Below are positions 26,649 to 37,036 of a stretch of DNA of 64,000 bases, piece by piece (position 1 is the stretch's first letter; every line of letters begins with the position of its first letter). The stretch lies in NCBI RefSeq assembly GCF_003058055.1, contig NZ_QBTZ01000001.1, positions 1,118,501-1,182,500 on the forward strand, in the 5' to 3' direction. The DNA is from Acidovorax sp. 107 (GTDB lineage Bacteria > Pseudomonadota > Gammaproteobacteria > Burkholderiales > Burkholderiaceae_C). The notes under the pieces were generated by a model that saw nothing but the letters and a program-made list of their open reading frames with translations, did no database searches and had not been told where the DNA came from. Position numbers and translations under genes: made by a program.

Positions 26649-28577
26649 ATGTTTGAATCCATCCGCAAGCACTCCAAGATCGTGATGATCTTCTTGTTCT
26701 TGCTGATCATTCCTTCGTTTGTGCTGGTGGGCATTGACCGCAACTACTTCTCTGAAAAGAGCCCGGTGGTGGCACGTGTCGATGGCAACAACATCAACCA
26801 GACGGACTGGGACAATGCCCATCGCATGGAGACGGATCGCATTCGTGCCCAGTCTCCCTCGGTCGATCCCAAGTTGCTGGACTCGCCCAGTGCCCGCTAT
26901 GCCACCCTGGAGCGTCTGGTGCGTGATCGCGTGCTGGCGGCCGCTGCGCAGAAGATGCACCTCGTGACCAGCGATACCCGTCTGGCCCGCAGCCTGCAGG
27001 AAATCCCAGCAATTGCCGGACTCAAGCGAGCCGACGGTACGCTGGACGCCGATGCCTACCGCGCCCTGGTCGCCGCACAAGGCCTCACGCCCGAAGGGTT
27101 TGAGGCCAATGTGCGCCGCGACATCTCGGTGAACCAGGTGATGGGTGGCGTGATGAGCACCGCGTTCGGTTCTGATGCGCAGGTCAAACTTGCACTGGAT
27201 GCTTTGTACGAGCGCCGCGAGATCCAGGTCGCCCGTTTCAATGCCGCCGACTTTGCGGGCAAGGTCACTCCCTCGGAGGCAGACCTCGAGGCTTACTACA
27301 AGGCGCATCCCGCCCAGTTCCAGCAACTGGAGCAGGCAGCCATCGAATACGTGGTGCTGGACCTGGACAGCGTACGGGCATCCATCACCCTGGGTGAAGA
27401 CGACCTGCGCACCTATTACAAGGAGAACGTGGCCCGCATGATGGCGAAGGAAGAGCGCCGCGCTAGCCACATCCTTGTGAATGCCGCCAAGGACGCACCT
27501 GCTGCAGACCGTGAAAAGGCCAAGGCCCGCGCCACCGAACTGCTGGCCCAGGTGCGTAAGGCACCCGGCAGCTTTGCCGAGGTGGCCAAGAAATCTTCCG
27601 ACGACAAGGGGTCTGCAGTGGCGGGCGGTGACCTGAACTTCTTTGCCCGGGGCGCCATGGTCAAGCCATTCGAAGAAGCTGCTTTTGCGCTGAAAAAAGG
27701 CGAGATCAGTGACCTGGTGGAATCCGAGTTCGGCTATCACATCATCCAGCTCACCGACATCAAGACACCCCGCCAACCCACGTTCGAAGAACTGCGTCCC
27801 ACCCTGGAGGCAGAACTCAAGCAGCAGCAGGCACAGCGCAAGTTTGCCGAGGTGGCAGAGTCTTTCACCAACGGGGTGTACGAACAGGCCGATAGCCTGC
27901 AGCCCGTGGCAGGCAAGCTCAAGCTCAAGATCCAGACCGCCAAGGGCGTGACGCGAACTCCCGCTGCAGGCGCCAAGGGGCCTTTGGCCAATGCCAAGTT
28001 CCTCGAAGCACTCTTTGCCACAGACTCTCTGCAAAACAAGCGCAACACCGAGGCCGTGGAAGTAGGCCCCAGCCAGATGGCTGCTGGCCGTGTGACCACT
28101 TATACCCCCGCGCTCACACTGCCTTATGACGAAGTGAAGACCCGTGTCCGCACCTTGTACGTGGCCGAAAAGTCTGCCGAACTCGCCCGCAAGGAAGGTG
28201 AGGCCAAGCTCGCTGCGTGGAAGGCCGCTCCGTCGTCCGCCACAGGCCTGGCAGCAGCCACGGAAGTATCGCGCGAGCAAACCCAGAACCTGCCACGCGC
28301 GCTGATTGACGCAGCCCTGCGGGCGCCCACCGACGCGCTGCCAGGCTGGACAGGTGTGGATCTGGGGGCGGCTGGTTATGCTGTGGTCAAGGTCACCCGC
28401 GTGGTGCCGCGCCAGGTCCCTGATGCACAGCGCGCGCAGCAAGAGCGTCAGCAATACGTGCAGTGGCTGGCGACTGCCGAGGGACTGGCTTACTACGAAC
28501 TGCTCAAGCAGCGCTTCAAGGTGCAGATCAAGGCACCCCGTCCCGAAGCTGTGACGACGGTGACTGCAGAAAATTAA
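26649..28577 (+). CDS. ppiD: Membrane-anchored periplasmic chaperone / peptidyl-prolyl isomerase PpiD
   Basis: A 642-aa protein that helps outer-membrane and periplasmic protein folding near the Sec translocon. The N-terminal membrane anchor is [22 protein letters not shown] SurA_N-like chaperone domain ([19 protein letters not shown] onward) follows, then one parvulin domain at about residues 270-370 ([52 protein letters not shown]), then a second helical chaperone part. The ATG at 26649 is chosen over an in-frame upstream start because it directly precedes the conserved FESIRKHSK. Confidence 0.94.
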   Translation: MFESIRKHSKIVMIFLFLLIIPSFVLVGIDRNYFSEKSPVVARVDGNNINQTDWDNAHRMETDRIRAQSPSVDPKLLDSPSARYATLERLVRDRVLAAAAQKMHLVTSDTRLARSLQEIPAIAGLKRADGTLDADAYRALVAAQGLTPEGFEANVRRDISVNQVMGGVMSTAFGSDAQVKLALDALYERREIQVARFNAADFAGKVTPSEADLEAYYKAHPAQFQQLEQAAIEYVVLDLDSVRASITLGEDDLRTYYKENVARMMAKEERRASHILVNAAKDAPAADREKAKARATELLAQVRKAPGSFAEVAKKSSDDKGSAVAGGDLNFFARGAMVKPFEEAAFALKKGEISDLVESEFGYHIIQLTDIKTPRQPTFEELRPTLEAELKQQQAQRKFAEVAESFTNGVYEQADSLQPVAGKLKLKIQTAKGVTRTPAAGAKGPLANAKFLEALFATDSLQNKRNTEAVEVGPSQMAAGRVTTYTPALTLPYDEVKTRVRTLYVAEKSAELARKEGEAKLAAWKAAPSSATGLAAATEVSREQTQNLPRALIDAALRAPTDALPGWTGVDLGAAGYAVVKVTRVVPRQVPDAQRAQQERQQYVQWLATAEGLAYYELLKQRFKVQIKAPRPEAVTTVTAEN

Positions 28578-28609
28578 GCGATTTGACGTCCGGGGGTAAA
28601 AAACCGGGC

Positions 28610-28615
28610 TATAAT
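28610..28615 (+). promoter_or_regulatory. -10 element of the tRNA-His promoter
   Basis: A perfect tataat 12 bases before the mature tRNA. A ttgacg hexamer lies upstream at 28583 with a long 21-base spacer, so the -35 is uncertain. Confidence 0.55.
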
Positions 28616-28626
28616 GCAAAGCTACG

Positions 28627-28702
28627 GTGGCTGTAGCTCAGTTGGTAGAGTCCAGGATTGTGATTCCTGTTGTCGTGGGTTCGAGCCCCATCAGCCACCC
28701 CA
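28627..28702 (+). tRNA. tRNA-His (anticodon GUG)
   Basis: Acceptor GTGGCTG pairs with CAGCCAC, discriminator C73, CCA encoded. The genome encodes G at 28626 (the G-1 needed by HisRS), which pairs with C73. The anticodon loop TTGTGAT gives GTG. Confidence 0.96.
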
Positions 28703-28708
28703 AACAGT

Positions 28709-28742
28709 AAAGCGCTGCAGCAGAAATGCTGCAGCGCTTTTT
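28709..28742 (+). terminator. Strong hairpin terminator after tRNA-His
   Basis: A 14-bp perfect stem aaagcgctgcagca/tgctgcagcgcttt, loop gaaa, followed by tt-gc-tttt. Confidence 0.88.
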
Positions 28743-28888
28743 GCTTTTCAGCGCGTGGTTTTGCCTGTGTCTATCTCCTAGGTTGTATTGCGCCGCAGTG
28801 GATTGTTTCTTATCCATTGCTCCGTCGTCTGCGCACCAGGGGCTCGCAGGGCGCATACTGCATGCACTACCTTTCGGGAGAATTTTTG

Positions 28889-29092
28889 ATGAGCCTTGTG
28901 ATTCGCGACGCGTCGCCCAGTGAAAAACGCGGCAACGCCATGTCTGCGGCCCTGGCCAAAGAGCAACTGCAGTATGCGGTCTAGATCGTGCGCGAGGTAT
29001 TGCCGCAAAGTGCGGGGGACGCCGCACTGATCGGCGCCGTCACGCAGGCCATTGCCATGAATTACGCCGCTGTACCACAGCCGAACCGTTGA
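28889..29092 (+). pseudogene. Small gene of unknown function interrupted by an in-frame amber codon
   Basis: The frame ATG AGC CTT GTG starts after a good ribosome site (gggag, 8 bases upstream) and runs 31 codons (MSLVIRDASPSEKRGN, AMSAALAKEQLQYAV) to TAG at 28982. The same frame then continues 35 codons (IVREVLPQSAGDAALI, GAVTQAIAMNYAAVPQPNR) to TGA. Both halves have ordinary protein composition. The product may be a 31-residue peptide, a 67-residue protein made by suppression, or a recent nonsense mutant. I do not recognise the family. Confidence 0.5.
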
Positions 29093-29219
29093 GGGGTCGC
29101 GCAACGCGGTGCCTAGGTCGTTATCAGTCCAACGTGAGCGCGTCGCCAGGCTGTTCCACTCTGGCGGGCAGAGGCCTGGATTGGATGAGCGCGGAATTGG
29201 AGAGCTGCTGCCATGCGGC

Positions 29220-29296
29220 TGGCCTGCCCGGAGGGACTCGAACCCCCGACCTATAGCTTAGAAGGCTATTGCTCTATCCAGTTGAGCTACGGGCAG
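29220..29296 (-). tRNA. tRNA-Arg (anticodon UCU)
   Basis: Minus-strand cloverleaf: acceptor CTGCCCG/CGGGCAG, discriminator G, CCA encoded. The anticodon stem ATAGC/GCTAT with loop CTTCTAA gives TCT. The T arm is GGGGG-TTCGAGT-CCCTC. Confidence 0.95.
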
Positions 29297-29487
29297 ATTG
29301 ATGTTGGGCAACTGTGTTGCCTGGCTTGCGGAGTGTCCGCAACTGCATGGTGCAGGGCGCCAATCATACCCGCCCTGGCCATCGCCCCTCGCGGCGCAGG
29401 TAGTTCGATTTCGGGGCCTGGTATGGCGATGCGGTTATAACTGGGCCATCCGCTTTGTTGCCCGCCGCCTCACTGGAGCACTTGCCC

Positions 29488-31227
29488 ATGCCACACAGCG
29501 TCACGCTGATCCACACCATTGCTGCCGCCCTCGGCTTGGCGTTGGTGTTGGGTTTTCTGGCGGCCCGTCTGCGGCTGCCGGCGCTGGTGGGGTATCTGCT
29601 GGCGGGGGTGGCCATTGGACCGTTCACTCCCGGTTTTGTCGCGGATGCGGCCCTGGCCAGCCAGCTGGCGGAGATCGGCGTGATGCTGCTGATGTTTGGC
29701 GTGGGCCTGCATTTTTCGTGGGGCGACTTGCTGGCGGTGCGCAAGATTGCCGTGCCGGGTGCGGTTGTCCAGATGATCGTGGCGACATCTCTGGGCATGG
29801 CGCTGGCCACGTGGTGGGGCTGGGGCGCGGGTGGGGCCCTGGTGTTTGGCCTCGCACTGTCGGTGGCCAGCACGGTGGTGCTGCTGCGTGCGCTGGAGAC
29901 CCTGGGCATTCTGGATAGCTACACCGGGCGCATTGCGGTGGGCTGGCTGGTGGTGGAGGACTTGGCCATGGTGCTGGTACTGGTGCTGCTGCCACCGCTG
30001 GGGGGATGGCTGGGCGGCAGCGCGGGGGCAGACCTGGATGCTGCGCAGCTCTGGCGCACGCTGGGGTGGACTCTGCTGCAGGTCGGCGGGTTTGTGGCGC
30101 TGATGCTGCTGGTGGGGCGCAGGCTGTTTCCTTGGCTGCTATGGCAAGTGGCACGCACCGGATCGCGTGAGCTGTTCACGCTGTGCGTGGTGGCCGCGGC
30201 GGTGGGCATAGCGTTTGGATCGGCCGCGCTGTTTGGTGTGTCGTTTGCGCTGGGGGCCTTCTTTGCAGGCATGGTCATGCGCGAGTCCGAGTTCAGCCAC
30301 CGTGCGGCGCACGAGTCTCTGCCCTTGCGCGATGCCTTTGCGGTGCTGTTTTTTGTGTCGGTCGGCATGCTGTTCAACCCTGCGGTCTTGTGGGAGCGGC
30401 CGCTGCAGGTGCTGGCGGTGGTCGTCATCATCATGCTGGGCAAGACGGTGGCCGCTGCCGGCCTGGTGCTGGCGTTCCGGTATCCACTCAACACGGCGCT
30501 CACCGTGTCAGCCAGCCTCGCGCAGATCGGTGAGTTTTCATTCATTCTGGTTGCGCTGGGCTCCTCTTTGGGACTGCTGCCGCCAGAGGGTGCCAGCCTG
30601 GTGTTGGCGGGGGCTCTGTTCTCCATGGCGCTCAACCCGTTGTTGTTCCGTGCCATCGCCCCGTTGCAAGACTGGCTGCGTGCCCGGTCCGCGTTGGCCA
30701 GGCGGTTGGAGCAGCGCGATGACCCTTTGGCCGAACTCCCGACGAGCACTGATTCGCGCTACCTCGCGCGGCAGGTGGTGCTGGTGGGGTATGGCCGGGT
30801 AGGGCGGCGCGTGGCGGCAACGCTGGCGGCCAATGACATTCCGTTTGTGGTGGCGGAGCAGAACCGAGAGCTGGTGGAGGCTTTGCGGGCCGATGGCGTG
30901 GCGGCCGTGTTTGGTGATGCGGTGGAGCCGGCCGTGCTGATCCAGGCGCACATTGCGCGGGCCGCCATGCTGGTGGTGGCTACACCGGACGCACTGCAGG
31001 TGCGCCAGATGATCGAGACGGCGCAGACCCTGAACCCGGGCATCGACATCGCGGTGCGCAGCCACAACGAGGACGAGGCCCAGCGGCTGGTGCAGGAGTT
31101 CAGCCATGCCCAGGTGTTCCTGGCGGAAGATGCCCTGGCCCAGGCGATGTCACGCCATGTGCTGGAGCGCGCAAGGGATCGGCAGGCGCTTGCCACCCGG
31201 CCAGCACCCCTGCATGGACCGGCATGA
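29488..31227 (+). CDS. Kef/YbaL-type monovalent cation:proton antiporter (CPA2)
   Basis: A 579-aa inner-membrane protein. The N-terminal Na+/H+ exchanger domain has about 12 hydrophobic segments (for example IHTIAAALGLALVLGFLAAR, LAEIGVMLLMFGVGLHF). At residues about 430-550 lies a TrkA-N/RCK NAD-binding domain (QVVLVGYGRVGRRVAATLAANDIPFVVAEQN). Such proteins exchange K+ or Na+ for protons, often in response to electrophiles. ATG 29488 is chosen; an earlier in-frame start adds eleven residues without hydrophobic character. Closest to YbaL/RosB by architecture. Confidence 0.9.
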   Translation: MPHSVTLIHTIAAALGLALVLGFLAARLRLPALVGYLLAGVAIGPFTPGFVADAALASQLAEIGVMLLMFGVGLHFSWGDLLAVRKIAVPGAVVQMIVATSLGMALATWWGWGAGGALVFGLALSVASTVVLLRALETLGILDSYTGRIAVGWLVVEDLAMVLVLVLLPPLGGWLGGSAGADLDAAQLWRTLGWTLLQVGGFVALMLLVGRRLFPWLLWQVARTGSRELFTLCVVAAAVGIAFGSAALFGVSFALGAFFAGMVMRESEFSHRAAHESLPLRDAFAVLFFVSVGMLFNPAVLWERPLQVLAVVVIIMLGKTVAAAGLVLAFRYPLNTALTVSASLAQIGEFSFILVALGSSLGLLPPEGASLVLAGALFSMALNPLLFRAIAPLQDWLRARSALARRLEQRDDPLAELPTSTDSRYLARQVVLVGYGRVGRRVAATLAANDIPFVVAEQNRELVEALRADGVAAVFGDAVEPAVLIQAHIARAAMLVVATPDALQVRQMIETAQTLNPGIDIAVRSHNEDEAQRLVQEFSHAQVFLAEDALAQAMSRHVLERARDRQALATRPAPLHGPA

Positions 31228-31230
31228 TTT

Positions 31231-31289
31231 GAAGAGAATCTGCCTCTTGTGCTAGAAAAATATGCCTGAATAGCTATCTAATTGATAGC
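31231..31289 (-). repeat. Dispersed palindromic repeat, copy 7
   Basis: The minus strand reads gctatcaattagatagctat, tcaggcatatttttctagca and caagaggcagattctc. It starts 3 bases after the antiporter stop codon. Diverged in the second arm. Confidence 0.6.
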
Positions 31290-31419
31290 GACCTGGCGCC
31301 CGCAGTTGCAGGTGCGTTGCCCGTTCTCGGTGGCGTACACGCGGGGTGTCTCCATCTGGCCCAATGGAGGAGCGACTCCCAACCCCTGGGTCATGCAGGG
31401 GTGTGCTGCAAGCCCTTGA

Positions 31420-33291
31420 TCAATCCGTTTCTTCAAACACCAGTGATGGCACCGCCATCACACGGGCGCTCTGGCCCAACTCCTGGATGAGGTGGTTGGC
31501 AAAGTAGCTGTTCTGCGTGTCGGGCTCCAGCGCAGCCACGGCCAGGTTGGCACGCGGCTGGTTCAGGGGCACATAGAAGCTGCCAGCAGGCGCGTCGATG
31601 GCGCTGCGCAGGGTGGACACCTGCACGCGCACGATGTCGCTGCTACCGGCAATGGTGCCGATCACGTCCTGGCGGTTGCCAGCTTCGCGCGCGGTTTCGC
31701 GGTAGCTCTCTGCCAGCACGGAGCCGGGCTCTGCCACCCGCATGACCTGGATGCCCAGCTGGCGCAGGCGTTCCACGGCCGCACCTGCGTCCGCCGACAG
31801 CCAGTAGCCGCAAGGTCGCGCACGTACCTTGGTGTTGCGCAGCGTCAGCGATGAGTTCCAGTCCACGCGGATGCTGCGGTCGGCGCCCGTCTCGGGGTCC
31901 AGAAAATCAAGGTCGCGCTGGGTGGGCGTGGCCTCGGCTTCGATGACCACCTGGTCGCGGCAGGCCAGCGCACTCACGTCACGGGCCACGAACGAGCGCA
32001 CCTGCTCCAGGTTGGCGGCGCGTTCGGCGGTGGTGCGCAGGGCGCTGGCGATGGCGGTGACCTGCGCATGCACGCGGCGCTGGATGTGCATGCGGCCAAT
32101 GCCCACGCCACGGGTCTCGATCAGCAGGCTGACCGTGTTCTTCAGGCCGTGGACGTTGCGCCCCGTGTCGGGCTGGGTGCCGCCCATGGAGATGCGCTTG
32201 TCCTGCAGGTTGGTCGAGGTGGTGTAGTACCAGTCACTCGTCAGGCCCTGGGCCTTGAGGGCGGTCACCATGGGCTGGTGAAACCACTCCTGTGACGCCT
32301 TGGTGAGGAACTCGGGGTAGTTGGCGGTGGTGGTGTATTGCAGCAGCGCGTCGTAGCGCTGGATGGCGTTGAACTTCTGCAGATAGCGGCCCACCACGGT
32401 GTATTCGTGGGCGTCCACGACCAGGATGGGCCGGTAGTCATTGATGACCTGCGCCACGGCACGGGCCTCGGGGGTGTTGAGCAACAGGTGGTCGCGGTTC
32501 ATGTCCACGCCATTGGCCGTGACGCGGGTCGCTACCTCGGCGCCATCGGGGTTAGCGCGGGGCACCACCACCACGTTGATGCGGTCCAGCAGCGGCTCAA
32601 GCAGGCCCTGGGCCAGTTCGCGGCTGAGGACCAGCAGGGCTTCGCTGCCGGCAGGTTCGTCGCCATGCTGCTGCCCGATCAGCACAACGGTGGGGCGCCC
32701 GCTCTTGTCCAGGCTGGCGGGGTCGGTGCCAGCGGCACGGGTCAGCAGCAGCCCCTGGATGGGCTCACCGCGCTGCGAGGTGCCGACTTGCAGCAACTGC
32801 GTGCGTGTGCCGCCACGGGGCACGGCGTCGGTCAGGGCGCGCAGCCATTGGCCCAGCTCGGCATTGGTGGTGAATGCCCTGCGGTCAGCACCCAGGCCTG
32901 GCGTGCTGTAGACCACCGACGGGTTGGGGAACCGTGCGGCCACTGCATCGCCATAGGGCGGCGCCATGGGCGCTTCGTCGCGCACCACCAGGGGGGCGGA
33001 GGGGGGCAGGGGGCTGGCCACCACGGCAGAGCGGGGTGGCGGTACCTGCGCCGGCGTCTGCTGCCCCAGAGGCGCGGGCACCACCGTGCCTTGCTGTACG
33101 CGCGGCAGCGGCGCGGGGGCGCTGCGCTGCTGGGCTGTGGGGTTGGATGGCCAAGGGGGCAGCGGGGTGCTGCCGCAGGCGGTCAGCAACAGCGCAGCCA
33201 GCGTAGCCGGGGCAGCACAGCGCGTGATCCTGAGTACGTGACGGGGGAGCAGGGCGGCGTCGGCGCTGCGCTGGAAATTGTGCTGGGTCAT
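31420..33291 (-). CDS. M14-family zinc carboxypeptidase-like lipoprotein
   Basis: A 623-aa predicted lipoprotein with lipobox LLLTAC near residue 38, followed by a proline-rich linker (residues about 40-100). The M14 domain carries zinc ligands GQQHGDEPAGSE (HxxE) and the later histidine in VVDAHEYTVVGRY. The likely catalytic glutamate is in LLIETRGVGIGR. The C-terminal 200 residues (from RDQVVIEAEATPTQRDLDFL) lack a recognisable motif. It probably trims peptides or cell-wall material in the periplasm. Substrate unknown. Confidence 0.87.
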   Translation of the reverse strand: MTQHNFQRSADAALLPRHVLRITRCAAPATLAALLLTACGSTPLPPWPSNPTAQQRSAPAPLPRVQQGTVVPAPLGQQTPAQVPPPRSAVVASPLPPSAPLVVRDEAPMAPPYGDAVAARFPNPSVVYSTPGLGADRRAFTTNAELGQWLRALTDAVPRGGTRTQLLQVGTSQRGEPIQGLLLTRAAGTDPASLDKSGRPTVVLIGQQHGDEPAGSEALLVLSRELAQGLLEPLLDRINVVVVPRANPDGAEVATRVTANGVDMNRDHLLLNTPEARAVAQVINDYRPILVVDAHEYTVVGRYLQKFNAIQRYDALLQYTTTANYPEFLTKASQEWFHQPMVTALKAQGLTSDWYYTTSTNLQDKRISMGGTQPDTGRNVHGLKNTVSLLIETRGVGIGRMHIQRRVHAQVTAIASALRTTAERAANLEQVRSFVARDVSALACRDQVVIEAEATPTQRDLDFLDPETGADRSIRVDWNSSLTLRNTKVRARPCGYWLSADAGAAVERLRQLGIQVMRVAEPGSVLAESYRETAREAGNRQDVIGTIAGSSDIVRVQVSTLRSAIDAPAGSFYVPLNQPRANLAVAALEPDTQNSYFANHLIQELGQSARVMAVPSLVFEETD

Positions 33292-33422
33292 GGTGTGGCT
33301 GCCAAGGAGAGCCCCTGGGACGGGGCGAGTGGGGCGCTTTGTACGTGGATGTTACCTGTGCGCACCCACCCATTCCTGTCAGCGTACATCCCGTTGCAAA
33401 CCGGGGAGACCATCAAAAGGCT

Positions 33423-34517
33423 CTAAGGCCGAGTAGCGCTGTGGATGCCCGCGGAGGCATCGGGGGGCGAGGGCGGTGGGCCTGGGGGCAGCGAAGGGCT
33501 GGGCAGCTTTAGGCGCAGCAGGGCGCGCACAAAGCCATGGTCCGAGCGTGTGCGGTCCCGTCCTTCGTGCAGGTGGTCGTTGAAGTAATCCACGCGGTGC
33601 ACGTCGCCCACGCTGTTGCGGCCATTCGGCAGAAACTCTTCGCTGACAAGGATCTGGTCCAGCACATAGGGCGCGCCCTGGTGGACGTGCGAGTAGGCCA
33701 CGTCCTTCTTCAGGGCCGCGTCGCCCTGCAGGTCGTAGGCATTGAACAGGGCTACGTCGCGGGCAGACCGGTCATAGGCAATGTCGGTGGTGGCGCAGAT
33801 CAGCTGCGTGGTGACGCTGTCGGGGGTGTCGTTGAAGTCACCCAGAACCACCAGTGGCACGCTGGTCCGGTGCAGCAGATCGATCACCAGGCAACGCAGG
33901 GCCATGGCCTCGGCGCCGCGCATGATCAGCGAGCGCAGTGACGCCAGCGCCACCACTTTGCGGTCATCCCGGTCCTCGGTGGGCTGGCCCTGTGCATCCT
34001 GCAGAAACTTGGGGCGCTTGGATTTGAGGTGGGCGGTGAGGACGTTGACGGTCTGGCCATGCTTCATCCGCAACGTGGCCACCAGCGGCGGGCGCTCGAA
34101 GCGCGTGTGCTGGCCAATGCCAGGCACGTCCACCTGAAATCCTGGGGGAAAGTCGGCAAAGGACTGCATGGCCTCGACCTTGAGCCGCGTGGCCAGCCCT
34201 ACCCGGGGTGTGCCCTGCGCGCCGTGCTGGGTGCCATCGTTTTCAGCACCCGGCACAGTCACAAAGTCATAGCGCAAGCCGCTGCGACCCAGCGCCCCTT
34301 TGAAAGCGGCATCGTCCCAGACCTCCTGCACGGCCAGCACGTCCGCGTTCAGAGCCCGAAAGCGCTCGCCCAGCCAGGTGATCTTGCGTTCAAACTCGGT
34401 CTGGCTGTAAGGGTCTTGGTTTTCGTAGAACAGACGTCCAGGATTGGCCAGGTTGAGCACATTGCAGGTGGCCACCATCAGGGTGTCCAGCGGCTGGGAA
34501 GGTTCGTTGGGGCGCAT
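33423..34517 (-). CDS. Endonuclease/exonuclease/phosphatase-family protein
   Basis: A 364-aa protein with the EEP fold. It starts MRPNEPSQPLDTLMVATCNVLNLANPG, has the metal ligand glutamate in DVLAVQEVWDD, HLKSKRP, the catalytic GDFNDTPDS and the terminal SDHGFVRALL. No signal peptide is seen. It could be a nuclease or phosphodiesterase. The start is uncertain: the ribosome site is weak and the frame stays open further up. Confidence 0.82.
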   Translation of the reverse strand: MRPNEPSQPLDTLMVATCNVLNLANPGRLFYENQDPYSQTEFERKITWLGERFRALNADVLAVQEVWDDAAFKGALGRSGLRYDFVTVPGAENDGTQHGAQGTPRVGLATRLKVEAMQSFADFPPGFQVDVPGIGQHTRFERPPLVATLRMKHGQTVNVLTAHLKSKRPKFLQDAQGQPTEDRDDRKVVALASLRSLIMRGAEAMALRCLVIDLLHRTSVPLVVLGDFNDTPDSVTTQLICATTDIAYDRSARDVALFNAYDLQGDAALKKDVAYSHVHQGAPYVLDQILVSEEFLPNGRNSVGDVHRVDYFNDHLHEGRDRTRSDHGFVRALLRLKLPSPSLPPGPPPSPPDASAGIHSATRP

Positions 34518-34563
34518 GAAGGGCGGGCAGCATCGGCAAGGTCGCGAAGGCTGCAGCCTCGAA

Positions 34564-35268
34564 TCAACCGGCCTGCAGCGCCTGGCCGGACAGCACTTGC
34601 AGCCCGGGTCGGCCCGACTGTACGGCATCGACCAGCGCACGGGCCACGTCAGCACCCGGGCGGGCACGGTAGTTGGCGGGCAGGATCGGATTGAGCCACT
34701 GAAAGAGCCTGAGCGACAGGGACTCTGCGGGCCGGTGGGCCTGCTGCAGCGCCCGGCGTTCGCCCATCAGCAGGGACGGGCGTGCGATGACGAGCGTCTC
34801 AAAACCCAGCTGTTGCAGGTCGCGCTCCACCTCGCCCTTGACGCGGTTGTAAAAGATGCGCGACTGCGCATGGGCGCCCATGGCGGTGACCACGCCGCAG
34901 CGGGTGGCGCCAGCAGCGCGCGCCGCGCGGGCGGTGGCCATGACGGCGTCGTAGTCCACCGCGCGAAACGCACTTTGACTGCCAGCGGCAGCCATGGTGG
35001 TGCCGAGGGTGATGTACACGTCATCCACCGGCGGCAAGGCGGGCAGCGCCGCAAAATCCACCGCGTGCAGTTGCACGCGGGGATGGCTCAATGCGGGTGC
35101 TCGCCGCCCCTTGGCATACAGCACATGGATGGCAGATCCCACTGCGCCCACAGCATTGGCCGGGGGCGCCTTGCGCGTATCAGCGGTTGAAAGAGCCGCG
35201 AGGACCGCCTGGCCCACGAGACCCGTTGCCCCGGCCACCACCGCCACCCGCGCCTGATCCACCGCCAT
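34564..35268 (-). CDS. NAD(P)-binding Rossmann-fold protein (SDR-like, atypical)
   Basis: A 234-aa protein of the HTATIP2/YwnB-like NAD(P)-dependent group. The N-terminal dinucleotide motif is [16 protein letters not shown], then [18 protein letters not shown], the [28 protein letters not shown] strand-helix with a Y-x3-K pair, and [14 protein letters not shown] 35268 has ggagg 8 bases upstream, which decides the start although it lies inside the rhlE coding sequence, giving an 89-base out-of-frame overlap. Confidence 0.82.
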   Translation of the reverse strand: MAVDQARVAVVAGATGLVGQAVLAALSTADTRKAPPANAVGAVGSAIHVLYAKGRRAPALSHPRVQLHAVDFAALPALPPVDDVYITLGTTMAAAGSQSAFRAVDYDAVMATARAARAAGATRCGVVTAMGAHAQSRIFYNRVKGEVERDLQQLGFETLVIARPSLLMGERRALQQAHRPAESLSLRLFQWLNPILPANYRARPGADVARALVDAVQSGRPGLQVLSGQALQAG

Positions 35269-36991
35269 AGCCGCCACCTCCAGAGTTGCGATAACCGCCA
35301 CCACCACCACGGCGACCGCCGCCGCCCATGCTGTCTACGCTGGTGCGCATCGGGTCAGGCTGACCACCCGCCGAGTGGCCCGAGTGGCGGTTGCCGGGAT
35401 TGCTGTGGCCCGAGTGTGTACCCAGGTGGGCGTTGGCACGTGGAGGTTGCGAGTCGTCGTAGCGATTGCCGCCACCGCCGCCTTCGTACCCACCGCCGCC
35501 GGAGCGACCGCGGGCTGGAGCCTGGCCGCCAGCACGTGCGCCGCCGCCCTGGCCACCGCCACCGGCACGGCCACCACGCGGGCCATTGCCGCCGCCACTG
35601 GTTGCTGCACCGCCACCGGCACGCCCGCCACGGCCACCGCCGCCATTGCCACCACCGGCTGGGCGGGGACCGCGTTCGCCGCCACCGTTGCCAGCACCCT
35701 GGCCGGCCTTGTTGGTGCGGATGCGTTCCATCATTTCGCTGCGGGCTGCCTTGGCGGCCGCCTGCATCACGTCACGGCTCGGGGGCTTGCCAGCGCCGCC
35801 CCAGATGGTCTGGCGACCCATGGCGATGGGCTCGGCCTTCTCGCCTGGCTCGGGGCCAAAGCCTTCGATGACTTGCACCGGAATCTGCTGCTTGGTGAAG
35901 CGCTCGATGTCCATCATGAAGCCTTCCTCGTCCATGCAGACCAGGCTCACGGCTTCGCCCGTGGCGCCTGCGCGGCCCGTGCGGCCGATGCGGTGCACGT
36001 AGTCTTCGGAGACGTTGGGGATTTCGTAGTTGACGACGTGCGGCAGGTCATCAATGTCGATGCCGCGCGCAGCGATGTCGGTGGCCACCAGGGCGCGAAT
36101 CTCGCCGCTCTTGAAGCCTGCCAATGCCTGCGTGCGGGCGCTCTGGCTCTTGTTGCCGTGCAGGGCCATGGCCTGCACGCCATTCTTGGTGAGGAATTCG
36201 GCCACATTGTTGGCGCCGAACTTGGTGCGCGTGAACACGAGCACCTGGCTCCAGTTGTGTTGCTGGATGATGTGCAGCAGCACCTGCTTTTTCTTGCCGC
36301 GGCCCACGGGGTGGATCACCTGCGAGATGCGCTGCACCGTGGTGTTGCGCGGCGTGACCTGGATGCTTTGGGGGTTCTTGAGCAGGGTATTGGCCAGCTC
36401 GCGGATTTCGTCGCTGAAAGTGGCCGAGAACAGCAGGCTTTGCTTGTCTTTGGGCACGAGAGCCAGGACCTTCTTCACGTCATGGATGAAGCCCATGTCC
36501 AGCATGCGGTCGGCTTCGTCCAGCACCAGCACCTGCACGGTGGACAGGTCCAGGAAGCCCTGCTGCTGCAGGTCCAGCAGGCGGCCAGGGGTAGCCACCA
36601 GGATGTCCACGCCGCGCTTGATGCGGTCGATCTGCGGGTTCATGCCCACACCGCCGAAGACCACGGTGGAGTTGATATCGAGGTACTTGCCGTACTCGCG
36701 CACGGACTCTTCGACCTGGGCAGCGAGTTCGCGGGTGGGGGTCAGCACCAGGGCGCGGATGCCTTTGCCGCCAAACTTGTTCTTGGGCGCCGTGCCTTGC
36801 GAGAGGCGGTGCAGCATGGGCAGGGTGAACGCAGCGGTCTTGCCGGTGCCAGTCTGCGCGCCAGCCAGAAGGTCGTGACCTTCCAAAACAGCGGGAATGG
36901 CCTGGGCCTGAATGGGCGTGGGGGTTTCATAGCCCGTTTCGTGCACGGCCTTCAGGATGGCAGGAGCCAGGTTCAGTTCGTCAAATGTCAT
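35180..36991 (-). CDS. rhlE: DEAD-box ATP-dependent RNA helicase RhlE-type
   Basis: A 603-aa helicase. Core motifs in order: Q motif ([13 protein letters not shown]), [31 protein letters not shown] ([13 protein letters not shown]), [22 protein letters not shown] glycine- and arginine-rich tail of about 180 residues ([20 protein letters not shown] and similar) follows, typical of Burkholderiales RhlE. The start [10 protein letters not shown] is at 36991; the frame remains open upstream through a structured leader. It likely acts in RNA degradation or ribosome assembly, especially in the cold. Confidence 0.93.
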   Translation of the reverse strand: MTFDELNLAPAILKAVHETGYETPTPIQAQAIPAVLEGHDLLAGAQTGTGKTAAFTLPMLHRLSQGTAPKNKFGGKGIRALVLTPTRELAAQVEESVREYGKYLDINSTVVFGGVGMNPQIDRIKRGVDILVATPGRLLDLQQQGFLDLSTVQVLVLDEADRMLDMGFIHDVKKVLALVPKDKQSLLFSATFSDEIRELANTLLKNPQSIQVTPRNTTVQRISQVIHPVGRGKKKQVLLHIIQQHNWSQVLVFTRTKFGANNVAEFLTKNGVQAMALHGNKSQSARTQALAGFKSGEIRALVATDIAARGIDIDDLPHVVNYEIPNVSEDYVHRIGRTGRAGATGEAVSLVCMDEEGFMMDIERFTKQQIPVQVIEGFGPEPGEKAEPIAMGRQTIWGGAGKPPSRDVMQAAAKAARSEMMERIRTNKAGQGAGNGGGERGPRPAGGGNGGGGRGGRAGGGAATSGGGNGPRGGRAGGGGQGGGARAGGQAPARGRSGGGGYEGGGGGNRYDDSQPPRANAHLGTHSGHSNPGNRHSGHSAGGQPDPMRTSVDSMGGGGRRGGGGGYRNSGGGGYGGGSGAGGGGGRGNGSRGPGGPRGSFNR

Positions 36992-37036
36992 GTCGTTGGA
37001 TGCGCCCGTCCGGGGCGCTGGGTATCCGCCTGTCGT

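Noticed and set aside
35340..35720. Tandem-repeat or CRISPR-like pattern of ccgccaccgcc units
   Set aside because: It is codon repetition for the Gly/Arg-rich tail of RhlE, with no uniform repeat or spacer units.
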